Assembly: GCA_021787595.1 (NCBI GenBank)
Contig: JAJYLQ010000007.1
Coordinates: 103,726 to 167,725, forward strand
Direction of reading: 5' to 3'
DNA from: Chloroflexota bacterium
GTDB taxonomy: Bacteria > Chloroflexota > Anaerolineae > Anaerolineales > Villigracilaceae
DNA length: 64,000 nt
The translations under genes and the position numbers were made by a program. This document shows, piece after piece, positions 25,141 to 33,324 of the stretch; position 1 is the first letter of the stretch; each line of letters begins with the position of its first letter. The notes beneath the pieces were generated by a model. It saw only the letters and a program-made list of their open reading frames with translations, was not told the DNA's origin and made no database searches.

Positions 25141-26766
25141 CTATTTGCTGATGTCGTTGACATAATCCCTGGCGGGCGCGCAGACGTCCGTGAAGCGGGA
25201 TGACATTGCATCCCAGGTAAGTTTTTGTTCGGCAGTCCAGGTCGCGTCGACCGCCAAACCCAGGCAACCCGCGCCGGCGTTGTAATCCACGAGAGTGAAC
25301 TTCCACAGGTCTTCGTACGAAGCTACCGCGCTCGGCAATTGTCCCGTATTATTCTGGATGACCTGCGCGGTCTGCTCGCAGCTTGCAAGCAATGTATGAG
25401 CAAACACACCAACACTGAAATTGGCCTGGCTCAAATCAATGCCCAGCGGACAATTAGCGCAAGTGGCATTCACGCTGCTGACCAGTGCCTGGCGCAGCAG
25501 TTCCTGATCAGCGGGTTTGAGATTCAAATAGCCCTGACTGCATGCCTGCTCCGAAAGCACCAGTGGACAGTATTGGCCGAAGAAAGATGGATTCCATAAC
25601 AGGGTTGCATCCGCGCCATTATTAGTGAGTTGACCAAGCCCTGCGTCGGCGCTGGCTTTGAAGACTCCCGGCCAGAATTGACTTTCGCGCGCGAAGAGAT
25701 TCTTGAGCAATTGCGCAGGCACGCTGGTTTTGTCCGCGGTATTGATGATGAGGGAATCGAATTGGTTTTGCCATTGATCCACCGCACTGCGCGCAGCTTC
25801 CTGGCCGCATTGATTCGCGCCGCCGTCAGGCAGGAGCCCCCCATCGGGACAGGCACCTGCGTTCACCGCGCCTTCCAGGATCAAATTTGCCGAAAGATAA
25901 TTGTAGGGAATGTCGCTGGTTAATTCGGATGCATCTTTGGGCGTACTCAGCCAGGGCGGCGGCCCGCCGACCGGGGGGAATACATCCCACGTTGCGGCGC
26001 AGGATGCGATCTTGACTCCCTGCCACTGGCTCGAAAGCACATCCACATAATACGAGGCCCGATCTGGATTGCCCGCGTCGGCGCTGGCAACACGTACCTG
26101 CGCGGTGAACGCCTCGCTGCTGTCGCCATAACTTGACCACGCCCAAAAGCGTAAATTGACTCCGTTGGGTTTGGTGGGGGCGAGTTGAAGTTTGCAGGTC
26201 GGGTCGCACGTGAACGGTATATTGTCCATCGTGCCTTCGATGCGGGTGATATGTTCGTTGGGAAGCGGCTCCTGGCCCTGAAGCACAAGGATTGGAGTCG
26301 TCTCACAAATATTCGTGCCGGACCTCGAAACGGCATCGCAGTTTTCGAGCGACAGCCTAACGACAGGAGGCGGCAGTTTCACTGTCACTTCCTTCTTGGC
26401 CGGTTTGGTGTCCACGAGATAAACGTAGTAACCCCCGCATTGACTCGGCGCGGAGTTGATGCAGGGCTTTTGATCCTTCCACTTGTCATAGACCGTTTGG
26501 TCGCAGTTGGAGTAAACATCCCCCAGGGTGGGTTGTCCATCATGGTCAATCTCGATGGCGCAGACGGTTTTATTGTTTTTCCAGTAAGCCATCCACCACG
26601 TATAGAGCGTGACGTCCACGGTGATGGTGGTGATTCTGTCGGGGCCGGGGGGATCTGCGGATGGAGCCGCCCGGCTGGGGGTCGCGGGAAGAAACGCCAA
26701 ACCGCCGATAATCAGCAGAAGGGCGAGGCTTCCTCGTACGAGCTTCTGAGTCCTCAAACCTGTCAC
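25141..26766 (-). CDS. Secreted protein with lytic-transglycosylase-like C-terminal domain
   Basis: A 541-residue exported protein with a signal peptide (hydrophobic 13-27, ending near SRAAPSA). The middle region is rich in Cys pairs (about 14 Cys), suggesting disulfides. The C-terminal part has an SLT-like arrangement: NLFARESQFWPGV (putative catalytic Glu), ADAGLGQLTNNGAD and VDYNAGAGC. These match the ES...GLMQ...YN(A/G)G pattern of soluble lytic transglycosylases, although the Met of GLMQ is replaced. Located between ccmD and the I42 inhibitor on the same strand. Confidence 0.7.
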   Translation of the reverse strand: MTGLRTQKLVRGSLALLLIIGGLAFLPATPSRAAPSADPPGPDRITTITVDVTLYTWWMAYWKNNKTVCAIEIDHDGQPTLGDVYSNCDQTVYDKWKDQKPCINSAPSQCGGYYVYLVDTKPAKKEVTVKLPPPVVRLSLENCDAVSRSGTNICETTPILVLQGQEPLPNEHITRIEGTMDNIPFTCDPTCKLQLAPTKPNGVNLRFWAWSSYGDSSEAFTAQVRVASADAGNPDRASYYVDVLSSQWQGVKIASCAATWDVFPPVGGPPPWLSTPKDASELTSDIPYNYLSANLILEGAVNAGACPDGGLLPDGGANQCGQEAARSAVDQWQNQFDSLIINTADKTSVPAQLLKNLFARESQFWPGVFKASADAGLGQLTNNGADATLLWNPSFFGQYCPLVLSEQACSQGYLNLKPADQELLRQALVSSVNATCANCPLGIDLSQANFSVGVFAHTLLASCEQTAQVIQNNTGQLPSAVASYEDLWKFTLVDYNAGAGCLGLAVDATWTAEQKLTWDAMSSRFTDVCAPARDYVNDISK

Positions 26767-26817
26767 AACAAAACGCAGAGTCCGCCCTCATTATAGCGGA
26801 CTCTGTTGGGTACGCAA

Positions 26818-27099
26818 CTACTTTTTCTTCGTGACTTTCTTCTTGACTTGCCGCGGCCCGGGTTTGGACCTGCCGGCCGTTGATTTTGCCTTTGGCCTGG
26901 GCACAGCCGCTTTCGCTTCCTCCCTGGCCGGGGGCAGTGTGCTTTCTTCCTTCATGTTTTCGAGCGTGTCCAAATCCTGCTTCAGGTTGCGTGAGCGGAT
27001 AAAGAGACTGAACAAATAAATCGCTGTGACCAAAAAGAAGACAACGTAGCCAGCGATCATGTACCCGGATGTATCGGGAGGCGCATCCTGCAAAAACAT
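26818..27099 (-). CDS. ccmD: CcmD-like haem exporter subunit
   Basis: A 93-residue protein with one transmembrane helix (about 13-34) and a Lys/Arg/Pro-rich cytoplasmic tail, longer than the usual 45-70-residue CcmD. It starts 9 bases after the ccmC stop with TTAGGAG upstream. Position and topology fit CcmD, the small subunit that releases holo-CcmE from the CcmABC complex; sequence conservation in this family is too low for more. Confidence 0.75.
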   Translation of the reverse strand: MFLQDAPPDTSGYMIAGYVVFFLVTAIYLFSLFIRSRNLKQDLDTLENMKEESTLPPAREEAKAAVPRPKAKSTAGRSKPGPRQVKKKVTKKK

Positions 27100-27108
27100 C
27101 GTAGGCTC

Positions 27109-28551
27109 CTAACGCATGACTTTGAGTTTTAGCTGTTCCACTTTCGCCGCAAGGTTGCCCATGCGGATGCGGTTCCAGAACAGGTCAATGAAAATTACGG
27201 TGAAGGCAAACAGCGCGAAGAAGAATGCGACCTGCATGCCTCCCGTCATGTCGAACGTCCCGGTTGCGCTCGGGTCCGCGCTGCCGATGACGACCGGATG
27301 AATCGTGCGGAACAACCGGATCGAAAAGAATGTGATCGGCACGCTGAGCGAACCGACCAGCGCATACACCGCGCCAAAACGCGCGCGGCGGTCGGGGTCT
27401 TCGATGCCTTCGCGCAGCATGAAGTACGCGATGTAAATCAGTTCGGTGATGGCGGCGGTGGTCAGGCGCGGATCCCATGTCCACCACGTGTTCCAGACCG
27501 GGCGCGCCCAGATCGAACCCAGCACGATGGTGATGAAGAAGAACACGAGGCTGATCTCGACCGCCGCGACTTCGATGATGTCCCATTTTGGATTCTGTGT
27601 CCGCAGGTAAACAATGCCCGCGACGGCTGCGGCGAGGAAGCCCAACATGCCGACCCAGGCGGTAGCAATGTGGAAATAAAATACGCGCTGGACCTGTCCC
27701 ATCGTGGCTTCTTCGGGCGCGTAGATCAGAGCCAGATACGTTGATACCGCAAGAAGAAGAACGGAAACAATATCAAGAACCTTTAGAGTCGTTGGCTTGG
27801 AGTCTCTTTTATCTTCAACCTTATCACTTGTCTTGTTTTGCGGGGAAAACTGGCCTGTTGGTTTCGTAGCAATGTTCTTGCTAACAATATTTTGGGGCTT
27901 CTGACTTATCAAGTTGACTTCCTTTTCTCTATTTTGGGTAAGACGTTTATTATGTTCATAAATTTTTGGCGTGGGTTCTTTCATCTCAGGTTGTAAAATG
28001 GCTTGTTTCATATTCAGTGACAGATCTTCGTTCAACGTTTTATTTTCATCTGGTTTCTTAATTTCATTAACTGATGTATTTTGGACAGCGACAGATACTG
28101 CTGCTCCGACTGCTTTAGCTCGAGTTTCAAGAGAACGAAGTAATTTGGAATAACTTGATTCATCAAAGTTGTTTCCGTCGAAGAAAAGGTTTACCCACTG
28201 CCAAGATCGCAACCGATATGGCACTTCACATTCCTCCAGTTTTACAGGGATGAGATAAATCGTATTCTCTGGCTTTTCATCCGCGGCATCAAGCGCGGCT
28301 TTGATTTCTTTCTGAAGGTAACCTTCTTTTGATACCGAGTTTTTTGATAAACAAATGACTACAGCATCAGAATCAAGTACAGCACGCGGAATTTCATCGC
28401 GCCAATATTGACCCGGCAATAACTTTTCCTCGTCAAACCACACATCTATGCCGTTTGCAATTAGACGTTTGTATAAAGCGCGAGCTATCGGCTTATCATT
28501 GGAAGCGTGGCAAAGAAAAACACGGAGTGGACGGTTCGGGTTATTAATCAT
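27109..28551 (-). CDS. ccmC: TIR domain fused in frame to cytochrome c maturation protein CcmC
   Basis: A single 480-residue open frame. Residues 8-125 are a TIR domain (RVFLCHASNDK, DVWFDEEKLLPGQYW, VVICLSKNSVSKEGYLQKEI, with Glu82 in the NADase Glu position). A polar linker of about 125 residues follows. Residues 255-465 are a complete CcmC: YAPEEATMGQVQRVFYFH (His294), WNTWWTWDPR (WWD loop, 353-362) and TIHPVVIG (His418). CcmC normally begins at its first helix with no soluble domain. The TIR, linker and first-helix DNA is AT-rich; the rest is GC-rich like its operon. A TATAAT lies just upstream. ccmB, ccmA and ccmD flank it in normal order, so CcmC function is probably retained. Fusion by insertion is the simplest reading. 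Confidence 0.88.
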   Translation of the reverse strand: MINNPNRPLRVFLCHASNDKPIARALYKRLIANGIDVWFDEEKLLPGQYWRDEIPRAVLDSDAVVICLSKNSVSKEGYLQKEIKAALDAADEKPENTIYLIPVKLEECEVPYRLRSWQWVNLFFDGNNFDESSYSKLLRSLETRAKAVGAAVSVAVQNTSVNEIKKPDENKTLNEDLSLNMKQAILQPEMKEPTPKIYEHNKRLTQNREKEVNLISQKPQNIVSKNIATKPTGQFSPQNKTSDKVEDKRDSKPTTLKVLDIVSVLLLAVSTYLALIYAPEEATMGQVQRVFYFHIATAWVGMLGFLAAAVAGIVYLRTQNPKWDIIEVAAVEISLVFFFITIVLGSIWARPVWNTWWTWDPRLTTAAITELIYIAYFMLREGIEDPDRRARFGAVYALVGSLSVPITFFSIRLFRTIHPVVIGSADPSATGTFDMTGGMQVAFFFALFAFTVIFIDLFWNRIRMGNLAAKVEQLKLKVMR

Positions 28552-28579
28552 AATTACCTGCCAAGGATGTTGTTTAATT

Positions 28580-28585
28580 ATTATA
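28580..28585 (-). promoter_or_regulatory. -10 box in the ccmB/TIR-ccmC gap
   Basis: TATAAT on the minus strand in a 69-base AT-rich gap, the widest coding gap among the ccmA-B-C-D genes. A separate promoter may drive the fusion gene. At the ccmB stop an overlapping ATG opens a 15-codon frame (MFFFNFLFGEMTYNN), possibly a vestige of the old ccmC start. Confidence 0.45.
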
Positions 28586-28620
28586 CGTCATCTCACCAAA
28601 GAGAAAATTGAAGAAGAACA

Positions 28621-29349
28621 TCATTCCTCTACCACATAATCGAAAACCATGAATGCGATTGCAACGAAAATTATGTCATAGACGATCAGTAGGTTGATCC
28701 ACGGCAGGATCATCGAAAATTCGTCGCCATTCAGATATCCGCCGCTGGCCTTGACGGCTGCGATCAAAACCGGGATGGCGACCGGGAACAGCAAAATGGG
28801 CAGGAGCACGTCCCGCGTGCGCGTCTGGACGGCCATGCTGGCGAGCAAGGTCCCGACGGCGATGTAGCCGATCGAGCCGAGCAGGATCACCATCAACAGG
28901 CCGGGATTGAACAAGTTGACGCTGTAAAGAAAGGAGTAAACAGGCAGGATGACAATTTCGACGATCAACATGAACGCAAGATTGCTGATGACCTTGCCGA
29001 AGTAAATCGCGGCGCGGTCCACGGGCGCGAGCAAAAGCCCATCGAGGCAGCCGCGGTCTTTTTCGACGGCCATCGAGCGGTTGAGGCCGAGGGTGCCGGC
29101 AAAAGCAAAGGTCACCCAGAGCACACCCGAAGTCACGGATTGACGCGTCTTGATGTCCAGCTCGAGGGCGAAGTTGAAGATCAGAATCACCAATAATGAA
29201 AAGACCAGCATCGAAGAAAAAAGTTCGCGTGAACGATATTCGGCGGTCAGGTCTTTCCATGCCACCGCGCCGACGGCTCGAACAAACCCGACGGTGGACG
29301 ACGGACGGCGGACAGTGGTTGAGGAAACGGTCAACGGTCTACTGTCCAT
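28621..29349 (-). CDS. ccmB: Haem exporter subunit CcmB
   Basis: A 242-residue membrane protein with six helices. From about residue 25 it shows the CcmB pattern: AVAWKDLTAEYRSRELFSSM, SVTSGVLWVTFAFAGTLGLN, EKDRGCLDGLLLAPVDRAAI, and TRTRDVLLPILLFPVAIPVL. The first 24 residues (PLTVSSTTVRRPSSTVG) are not CcmB-like and derive from a repetitive gtccgccgtcc stretch, so the true start may be later. It begins 2 bases after the ccmA stop. Confidence 0.92.
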   Translation of the reverse strand: MDSRPLTVSSTTVRRPSSTVGFVRAVGAVAWKDLTAEYRSRELFSSMLVFSLLVILIFNFALELDIKTRQSVTSGVLWVTFAFAGTLGLNRSMAVEKDRGCLDGLLLAPVDRAAIYFGKVISNLAFMLIVEIVILPVYSFLYSVNLFNPGLLMVILLGSIGYIAVGTLLASMAVQTRTRDVLLPILLFPVAIPVLIAAVKASGGYLNGDEFSMILPWINLLIVYDIIFVAIAFMVFDYVVEE

Positions 29350-29351
29350 GG

Positions 29352-30050
29352 TCAGTTCGCCAGCGCTTGTTTGTAGAATGAAAGCAAATTGCTTCTGCTG
29401 AGTCCCTTGCGCGTGACCGAAGCGGCGATGACGCCGCGCGACAGGATGTCGAAGCGCGTTGCCAAATCCTCGGCGCGGACCAGATCATGCGAGGTCATCA
29501 CCACGGTGCGTCCCTGCGCGGCGACGGAACGCAGAACATCATCCAGCATGGACGAGGCATCCTGGTCGAGGCCGGTGTACGGTTCATCGAAGAGCATCAC
29601 ATCCGGATCGTGAAGCACGGCGCGCCCGATGGCGAGACGCTGCTGCATCCCGCGCGAAAACGTGCGGACCAAGTCGTGCCGCCGCGCGGATAATCCAACC
29701 ATTTCGAGAACTTCTGTGATTCGTAATTCGTAATTGGTAATTCCGTACATGCGCGCGAAGAAACGCAAATTCTCCTCCGCGGTCAGGTCGCCGTAAAGCA
29801 AAGGCAGATGCGAGACAACTCCCAATCGCGCGCGCACCGCGGCGGCTTCGCTCGGGAGGCGATACCCTGCCACGCGGATTTCCCCCAGCGATGGACGCGA
29901 GAGCGAGGCAAGGATGCGAAGAAAAGTCGTCTTGCCTGCGCCGTTCGGACCCAGCAGCGCGACGAACTCGCCGGGCTGAACATCGAAGTCCACGCCGCGC
30001 AGGACGGTTTTCATGCCAAAACGTTTGACGAGTTTTTTAACTTCGATCAT
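29352..30050 (-). CDS. ccmA: Haem exporter ATP-binding subunit CcmA
   Basis: A 232-residue ABC ATPase with Walker [16 protein letters not shown]-loop VVSHLPLLYGDLTAEENLRF, signature FSRGMQQRLAIGRA, Walker B DVMLFDEPYTGLD and switch TSHD. With CcmB and CcmC it forms the complex that uses ATP to release haem-loaded CcmE. Confidence 0.92.
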   Translation of the reverse strand: MIEVKKLVKRFGMKTVLRGVDFDVQPGEFVALLGPNGAGKTTFLRILASLSRPSLGEIRVAGYRLPSEAAAVRARLGVVSHLPLLYGDLTAEENLRFFARMYGITNYELRITEVLEMVGLSARRHDLVRTFSRGMQQRLAIGRAVLHDPDVMLFDEPYTGLDQDASSMLDDVLRSVAAQGRTVVMTSHDLVRAEDLATRFDILSRGVIAASVTRKGLSRSNLLSFYKQALAN

Positions 30051-30073
30051 GGTGGATCTACGCCGCGATGTCG

Positions 30074-30114
30074 AATAACGAATATCGAATATTCGGAATT
30101 CGATATTCGTTATT
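30074..30114. repeat. 17-bp inverted repeat between the cytochrome gene and ccmA
   Basis: Arms 30074-30090 and 30098-30114 built from aataacgaatatcgaat, loop attcgga. It overlaps the stop codon of the upstream cytochrome gene and may attenuate readthrough inside the operon. Confidence 0.6.
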
Positions 30115-32038
30115 GCATCATTCCTTTGAGCAATTCTTTCAGTTCGTTCCGGCGTTGATTGTACGCCTCATCCGCGATTTTGCCGGCGCGGTGCAAATCA
30201 TCGAGGGCGATGATCGCGTCCAGCACTTCATCGGATGATTCGAAATCAGGTTCTTCCTCGCCCTCGTCTTCGTCAACGCGTCTGCGGTCACGGATGAAAA
30301 GGAATCCGCCAACGGCGATCAGGACGACGCCCAATGCCCCTGCGCCAACGAGCAATCCCTGCGTGGTGGTATCCGTTGTGGTGGTGGCCGCCGCGCCGGC
30401 GCTGGCCGTTGATGGCGGCTGCCCGCTGACGGTGAAGTCCAGTGTGTCACCAGCATTCATGTTGGATGCCTGAAGTTCCTGATAGTTTACATTTTGAATG
30501 GATTGAACGCCGAGGTTCGTCAATTGCGGGCCGCTCACTTTCATCCCATCCGGGATGAGCAAGACTGCCGAGGCTGCGTTAATAACAAAGGGCTGCTTGA
30601 TTTCAACTTTATTATCGTAAGGCAGGTTGAAGAACGCGATGATCGAATATGGTTTGCTGTTCGGAATCGCGGCCACGCCCTGATCTGCCGCGACGAACTG
30701 CGCGCTGTTCTGGCTTTGATCGGCCTGGTAGCCGGTGTTCTGCGCGCCGTCCGGCAGTTTGATAAACGGTATCGTCGAGCCGTCCGTGGAAATGATCACA
30801 GCCTTGTCCGTCGAATTGGTAAACGCATAAATTTCGAGAACCTGCACCGTGCCTTGCGTGCTGAAGTCGGTATAAAAATGGATCTGGTTGAACGTCAACG
30901 TATTGAAGTCGGTTGTGGAATCATAGAGCTTGACCGGCGTCAGCGTCAGATTCGTCGTCCCGGCAGTGACAGTGCCGAACGTGGATTGATATTTGATTCC
31001 GCCATAACTGACTTCTACCATGAAGATGCGGCTGGCCGGCATGGCAACATGGTCGAAACTGAATGTGCCATCGGTCGCAGACGTTCCGTCCAGCGTCAGC
31101 ACTTCCTGCGGACCGGTCGTGCCTGTTGCGCTTTGTCCATGATCGTAGCCATGCAGCGTGACACTCAGATTGGCCGGGACGCTTCCGCCGCCTGCCATTT
31201 GGATCGTACCGCTGACGCTTCCAGTACCGGCAACGGTTGCGGCCGCGGACGCTGCGGCGGCTGGCGTTCCCGGAGTTTGATTGGCGGCTGACGGCGTTTC
31301 CGCAGTTGCCGCGCCCGCTTCCTGTGTCCCGCCTGCAGGCACAGGTGTCGTTGTCGAAACGGGAGCCGCCACCTCGGTCGCGGTGGGCTGCGCCGCGACA
31401 ACGAAAGTCAAGGTTCGGATGTACGCGGCAACGTCATAAGCTTGCGCGTTCGTAAAGTTTTTTCCAAATGCGGGGATGTTGCCGCTGCCGTTCCTGATGA
31501 TCCCAACGAGATCGGCTTCGGAAAGTTTTGCCATTTGCTGCAGGTCGCTGAATTTACCGGCGCAGCCCGCGCAATTCGCGTCGAAGAGCGATTTGCCCTG
31601 CGCGATTTGATTGGGCGTCGTGTGCAGCGTCATCACATAAGCCACCACGTCCCAGCGTTCCTGATCGCTCAACGCGCCGATGAACGGCGGCATGAAGCGG
31701 TCGAGGTTGCCTTCCGAAACGACCTTGTACCATTGCGCAGGCGAGGCTGACTGCGCCACATCTGCCAGGCCGATGCCCGGAACCGTGACTGGCAATTGCA
31801 TACTTTGCGGGCCATCCCCCAAACCTTTATCGCCATGGCATGCCGCGCAATTTTGAGCGTAGATCAGTGCGCCGTTTTGCGGGTCTGGCGCGGCGGATGG
31901 ATATAACGCGCCGAGCGTGGGCATGGGCGTGGGCGAAACGTAGTTGGGCGGCGGGGTGATATCTTCTGACAGGGAAAAATTGCAGGCGGTCAGCGCCATT
32001 GCAAGAAGAAGGAGAATGATGGAGAGCCGTAATTTCAT
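30110..32038 (-). CDS. Membrane-anchored cytochrome c lipoprotein with one degenerate haem site
   Basis: A 642-residue protein from the Met at 32038 (AAGGAC upstream). Lipobox LTAC (Cys19), then two class-I cytochrome domains. The first haem motif is CAACH (64-68); the second reads CAGCA (156-160), lacking the axial His. A Thr/Ala/Pro linker, a carboxypeptidase-regulatory-like beta domain (about 265-390) and a larger extracytoplasmic domain follow. A C-terminal helix (about 560-580) precedes an acidic cytoplasmic tail ending in a SHOCT-like helix (LHRAGKIADEAYNQRRNELKE). Embedded between ccmI-like and ccmA genes, it may accept haem or electrons there. Confidence 0.8.
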   Translation of the reverse strand: MKLRLSIILLLLAMALTACNFSLSEDITPPPNYVSPTPMPTLGALYPSAAPDPQNGALIYAQNCAACHGDKGLGDGPQSMQLPVTVPGIGLADVAQSASPAQWYKVVSEGNLDRFMPPFIGALSDQERWDVVAYVMTLHTTPNQIAQGKSLFDANCAGCAGKFSDLQQMAKLSEADLVGIIRNGSGNIPAFGKNFTNAQAYDVAAYIRTLTFVVAAQPTATEVAAPVSTTTPVPAGGTQEAGAATAETPSAANQTPGTPAAAASAAATVAGTGSVSGTIQMAGGGSVPANLSVTLHGYDHGQSATGTTGPQEVLTLDGTSATDGTFSFDHVAMPASRIFMVEVSYGGIKYQSTFGTVTAGTTNLTLTPVKLYDSTTDFNTLTFNQIHFYTDFSTQGTVQVLEIYAFTNSTDKAVIISTDGSTIPFIKLPDGAQNTGYQADQSQNSAQFVAADQGVAAIPNSKPYSIIAFFNLPYDNKVEIKQPFVINAASAVLLIPDGMKVSGPQLTNLGVQSIQNVNYQELQASNMNAGDTLDFTVSGQPPSTASAGAAATTTTDTTTQGLLVGAGALGVVLIAVGGFLFIRDRRRVDEDEGEEEPDFESSDEVLDAIIALDDLHRAGKIADEAYNQRRNELKELLKGMMQ

Positions 32039-32062
32039 GTGAGTCCTTTGATGATCAAAACG

Positions 32063-32111
32063 CAAAGCGTAAAACGCAAAACGCAATTTGCGTTTTGCGT
32101 TTTACGCTTTG
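32063..32111. repeat. 24-bp perfect inverted repeat
   Basis: Arms 32063-32086 and 32088-32111, made of aaacgcaaaacgc-type repeats. It lies between the CcmI-like stop and the cytochrome start. Related aaagcgcaaaacgc sequence is in the ccmH signal-peptide region near 33817-33840. Confidence 0.65.
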
Positions 32112-32112
32112 T

Positions 32113-32655
32113 TTACGTCAGCGCTTTGCCGCAGCTTGGACAAAAATGATCGGAGACCATGACGGACTTGCCGCAGCGCGGACAAAATCCCGCAGACTTG
32201 GTTTTATGTCCCTTGCGGCGCGCGGCCAGCAGCGATTCGATATCGTCGTCGGAGACCGGCGCAGCCTGGACTTTTGCCGCGTCAACCCGGCGGGCAGCCA
32301 CCGCTTTTTCCAGGCGGTCTTCGGCGCCCTCACCGTTATCCCCTTTCCCGATGGGAGAGGGGTGAAGAGGTGAGGGAGGTGTCAGCGCGTCCAGTTTCTT
32401 TAGAATCTCCGCGCCTTTCTGCAAAAGGTCCGTGCGCTGGGCCGGATAGTCTTCTTCGGGAATTTTGCCAAGCCTGAAATCGAAATCCAATTCCCGCAAG
32501 GCATTGATGATGCGGTCACGTTCCGCCATCAGCGAAGATGTTTCCTGCGTGCCTGCGGAGGCGCGGCGGGCGCGGTTGTCGAACAGCGGCGCGGCGAGAT
32601 AAAGCCCCACGCCAAGCAAGAGAGCTACGAGCAGGAGAATTGCACCGATATCCAT
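32113..32655 (-). CDS. CcmI-like membrane protein with C-terminal zinc ribbon
   Basis: A 180-residue protein: one N-terminal helix (about 5-25), then a helical region ERDRIINALRELDFDFRLGKIPEEDY typical of CcmI N-terminal domains, and a C-terminal zinc ribbon FCPRCGKSV...FCPSCGKAL. No TPR part. Residues about 92-113 (PPSPLHPSPIGKGDNGEG) are encoded by a CCCTCTCCC repeat element read in frame. It lies 12 bases after ccmG. Its role is probably in apocytochrome handling, as in related clusters. Confidence 0.75.
   Translation of the reverse strand: MDIGAILLLVALLLGVGLYLAAPLFDNRARRASAGTQETSSLMAERDRIINALRELDFDFRLGKIPEEDYPAQRTDLLQKGAEILKKLDALTPPSPLHPSPIGKGDNGEGAEDRLEKAVAARRVDAAKVQAAPVSDDDIESLLAARRKGHKTKSAGFCPRCGKSVMVSDHFCPSCGKALT
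32327..32376. repeat. CCCTCTCCC repeat inside the CcmI-like coding sequence
   Basis: ccctcaccgttatccccttt, cccgatggg and agaggggtgaagaggtgagg show the same palindromic layout as the intergenic copy at 24607, but here the frame stays open. Confidence 0.7.
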
Positions 32656-32666
32656 CCCGCCTCCCT

Positions 32667-33248
32667 CTATTGCTGCTGCTTCAACAGCGGATCAAGGACG
32701 GCTTTGATCTCATCCACCGATGAGAATGGGCCGATCTGCGCGTATTTGAGCATGCCGTTCTGGTCAATGAAATATGTTTCGGGAACGCCTTTGATGCGGA
32801 ACAACTGCGAAACCTTCGTGCCCAGGTCCGGGCCGTTGGCAAATGTAATCCCGAATTTCTGGAGATAGGCGCGCGCTTCGGGTTCGGTGTCCACGTAATC
32901 CGCGCCGATGAACACGACCTTGCCGGTGCCGTTGTAGTATTGCCAGGCCCCTTCGAGGTCGGCGGCTTCCTGTTCGCACGGCTTGCACCACGAAGCCCAG
33001 AAGTTGATCATCACCACTTTGCCGCGATAATCTGCAAGATCGAATTGAGTCTTTCCGTTCAGTTCATAGCCGCTGAACAGAGGCATCGAGAAATTCGGTA
33101 TGTTCGCGCCAGGCTGAACCTGCCCCTGCTGCGAACGATTGAGGCCGAAGGCAACGACCGCAAGCAATCCGACCAGCAAGGCCCAGATGATGATCTGGAC
33201 CCAGAGCGGGACGCTGCGGCGCGGCGCGGCTTTTGCGGTTTCGTTCAT
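32667..33248 (-). CDS. ccmG: Thiol-disulfide oxidoreductase CcmG/ResA
   Basis: A 193-residue membrane-anchored thioredoxin-like protein. An N-terminal helix (about 16-35), then NFWASWCKPCEQEAADLEG (Cys88, Cys91) and the conserved GVPETYFIDQNG. It keeps apocytochrome haem-site cysteines reduced on the outer side. The ATG at 33248 is chosen for the AGGAG just upstream. Confidence 0.92.
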   Translation of the reverse strand: MNETAKAAPRRSVPLWVQIIIWALLVGLLAVVAFGLNRSQQGQVQPGANIPNFSMPLFSGYELNGKTQFDLADYRGKVVMINFWASWCKPCEQEAADLEGAWQYYNGTGKVVFIGADYVDTEPEARAYLQKFGITFANGPDLGTKVSQLFRIKGVPETYFIDQNGMLKYAQIGPFSSVDEIKAVLDPLLKQQQ

Positions 33249-33324
33249 AGAATCTCCTGTGAAGCGGATGGCGAGTCCCCCCGCTTCGCCGCGATGACGG
33301 AGGAGTGTCATCGCTTTCCGGTTT

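Noticed and set aside
30494..31291. Plus-strand open frame opposite the membrane cytochrome gene
   Set aside because: Antisense shadow with no recognisable domain; the opposing frame has a lipobox and haem motif.
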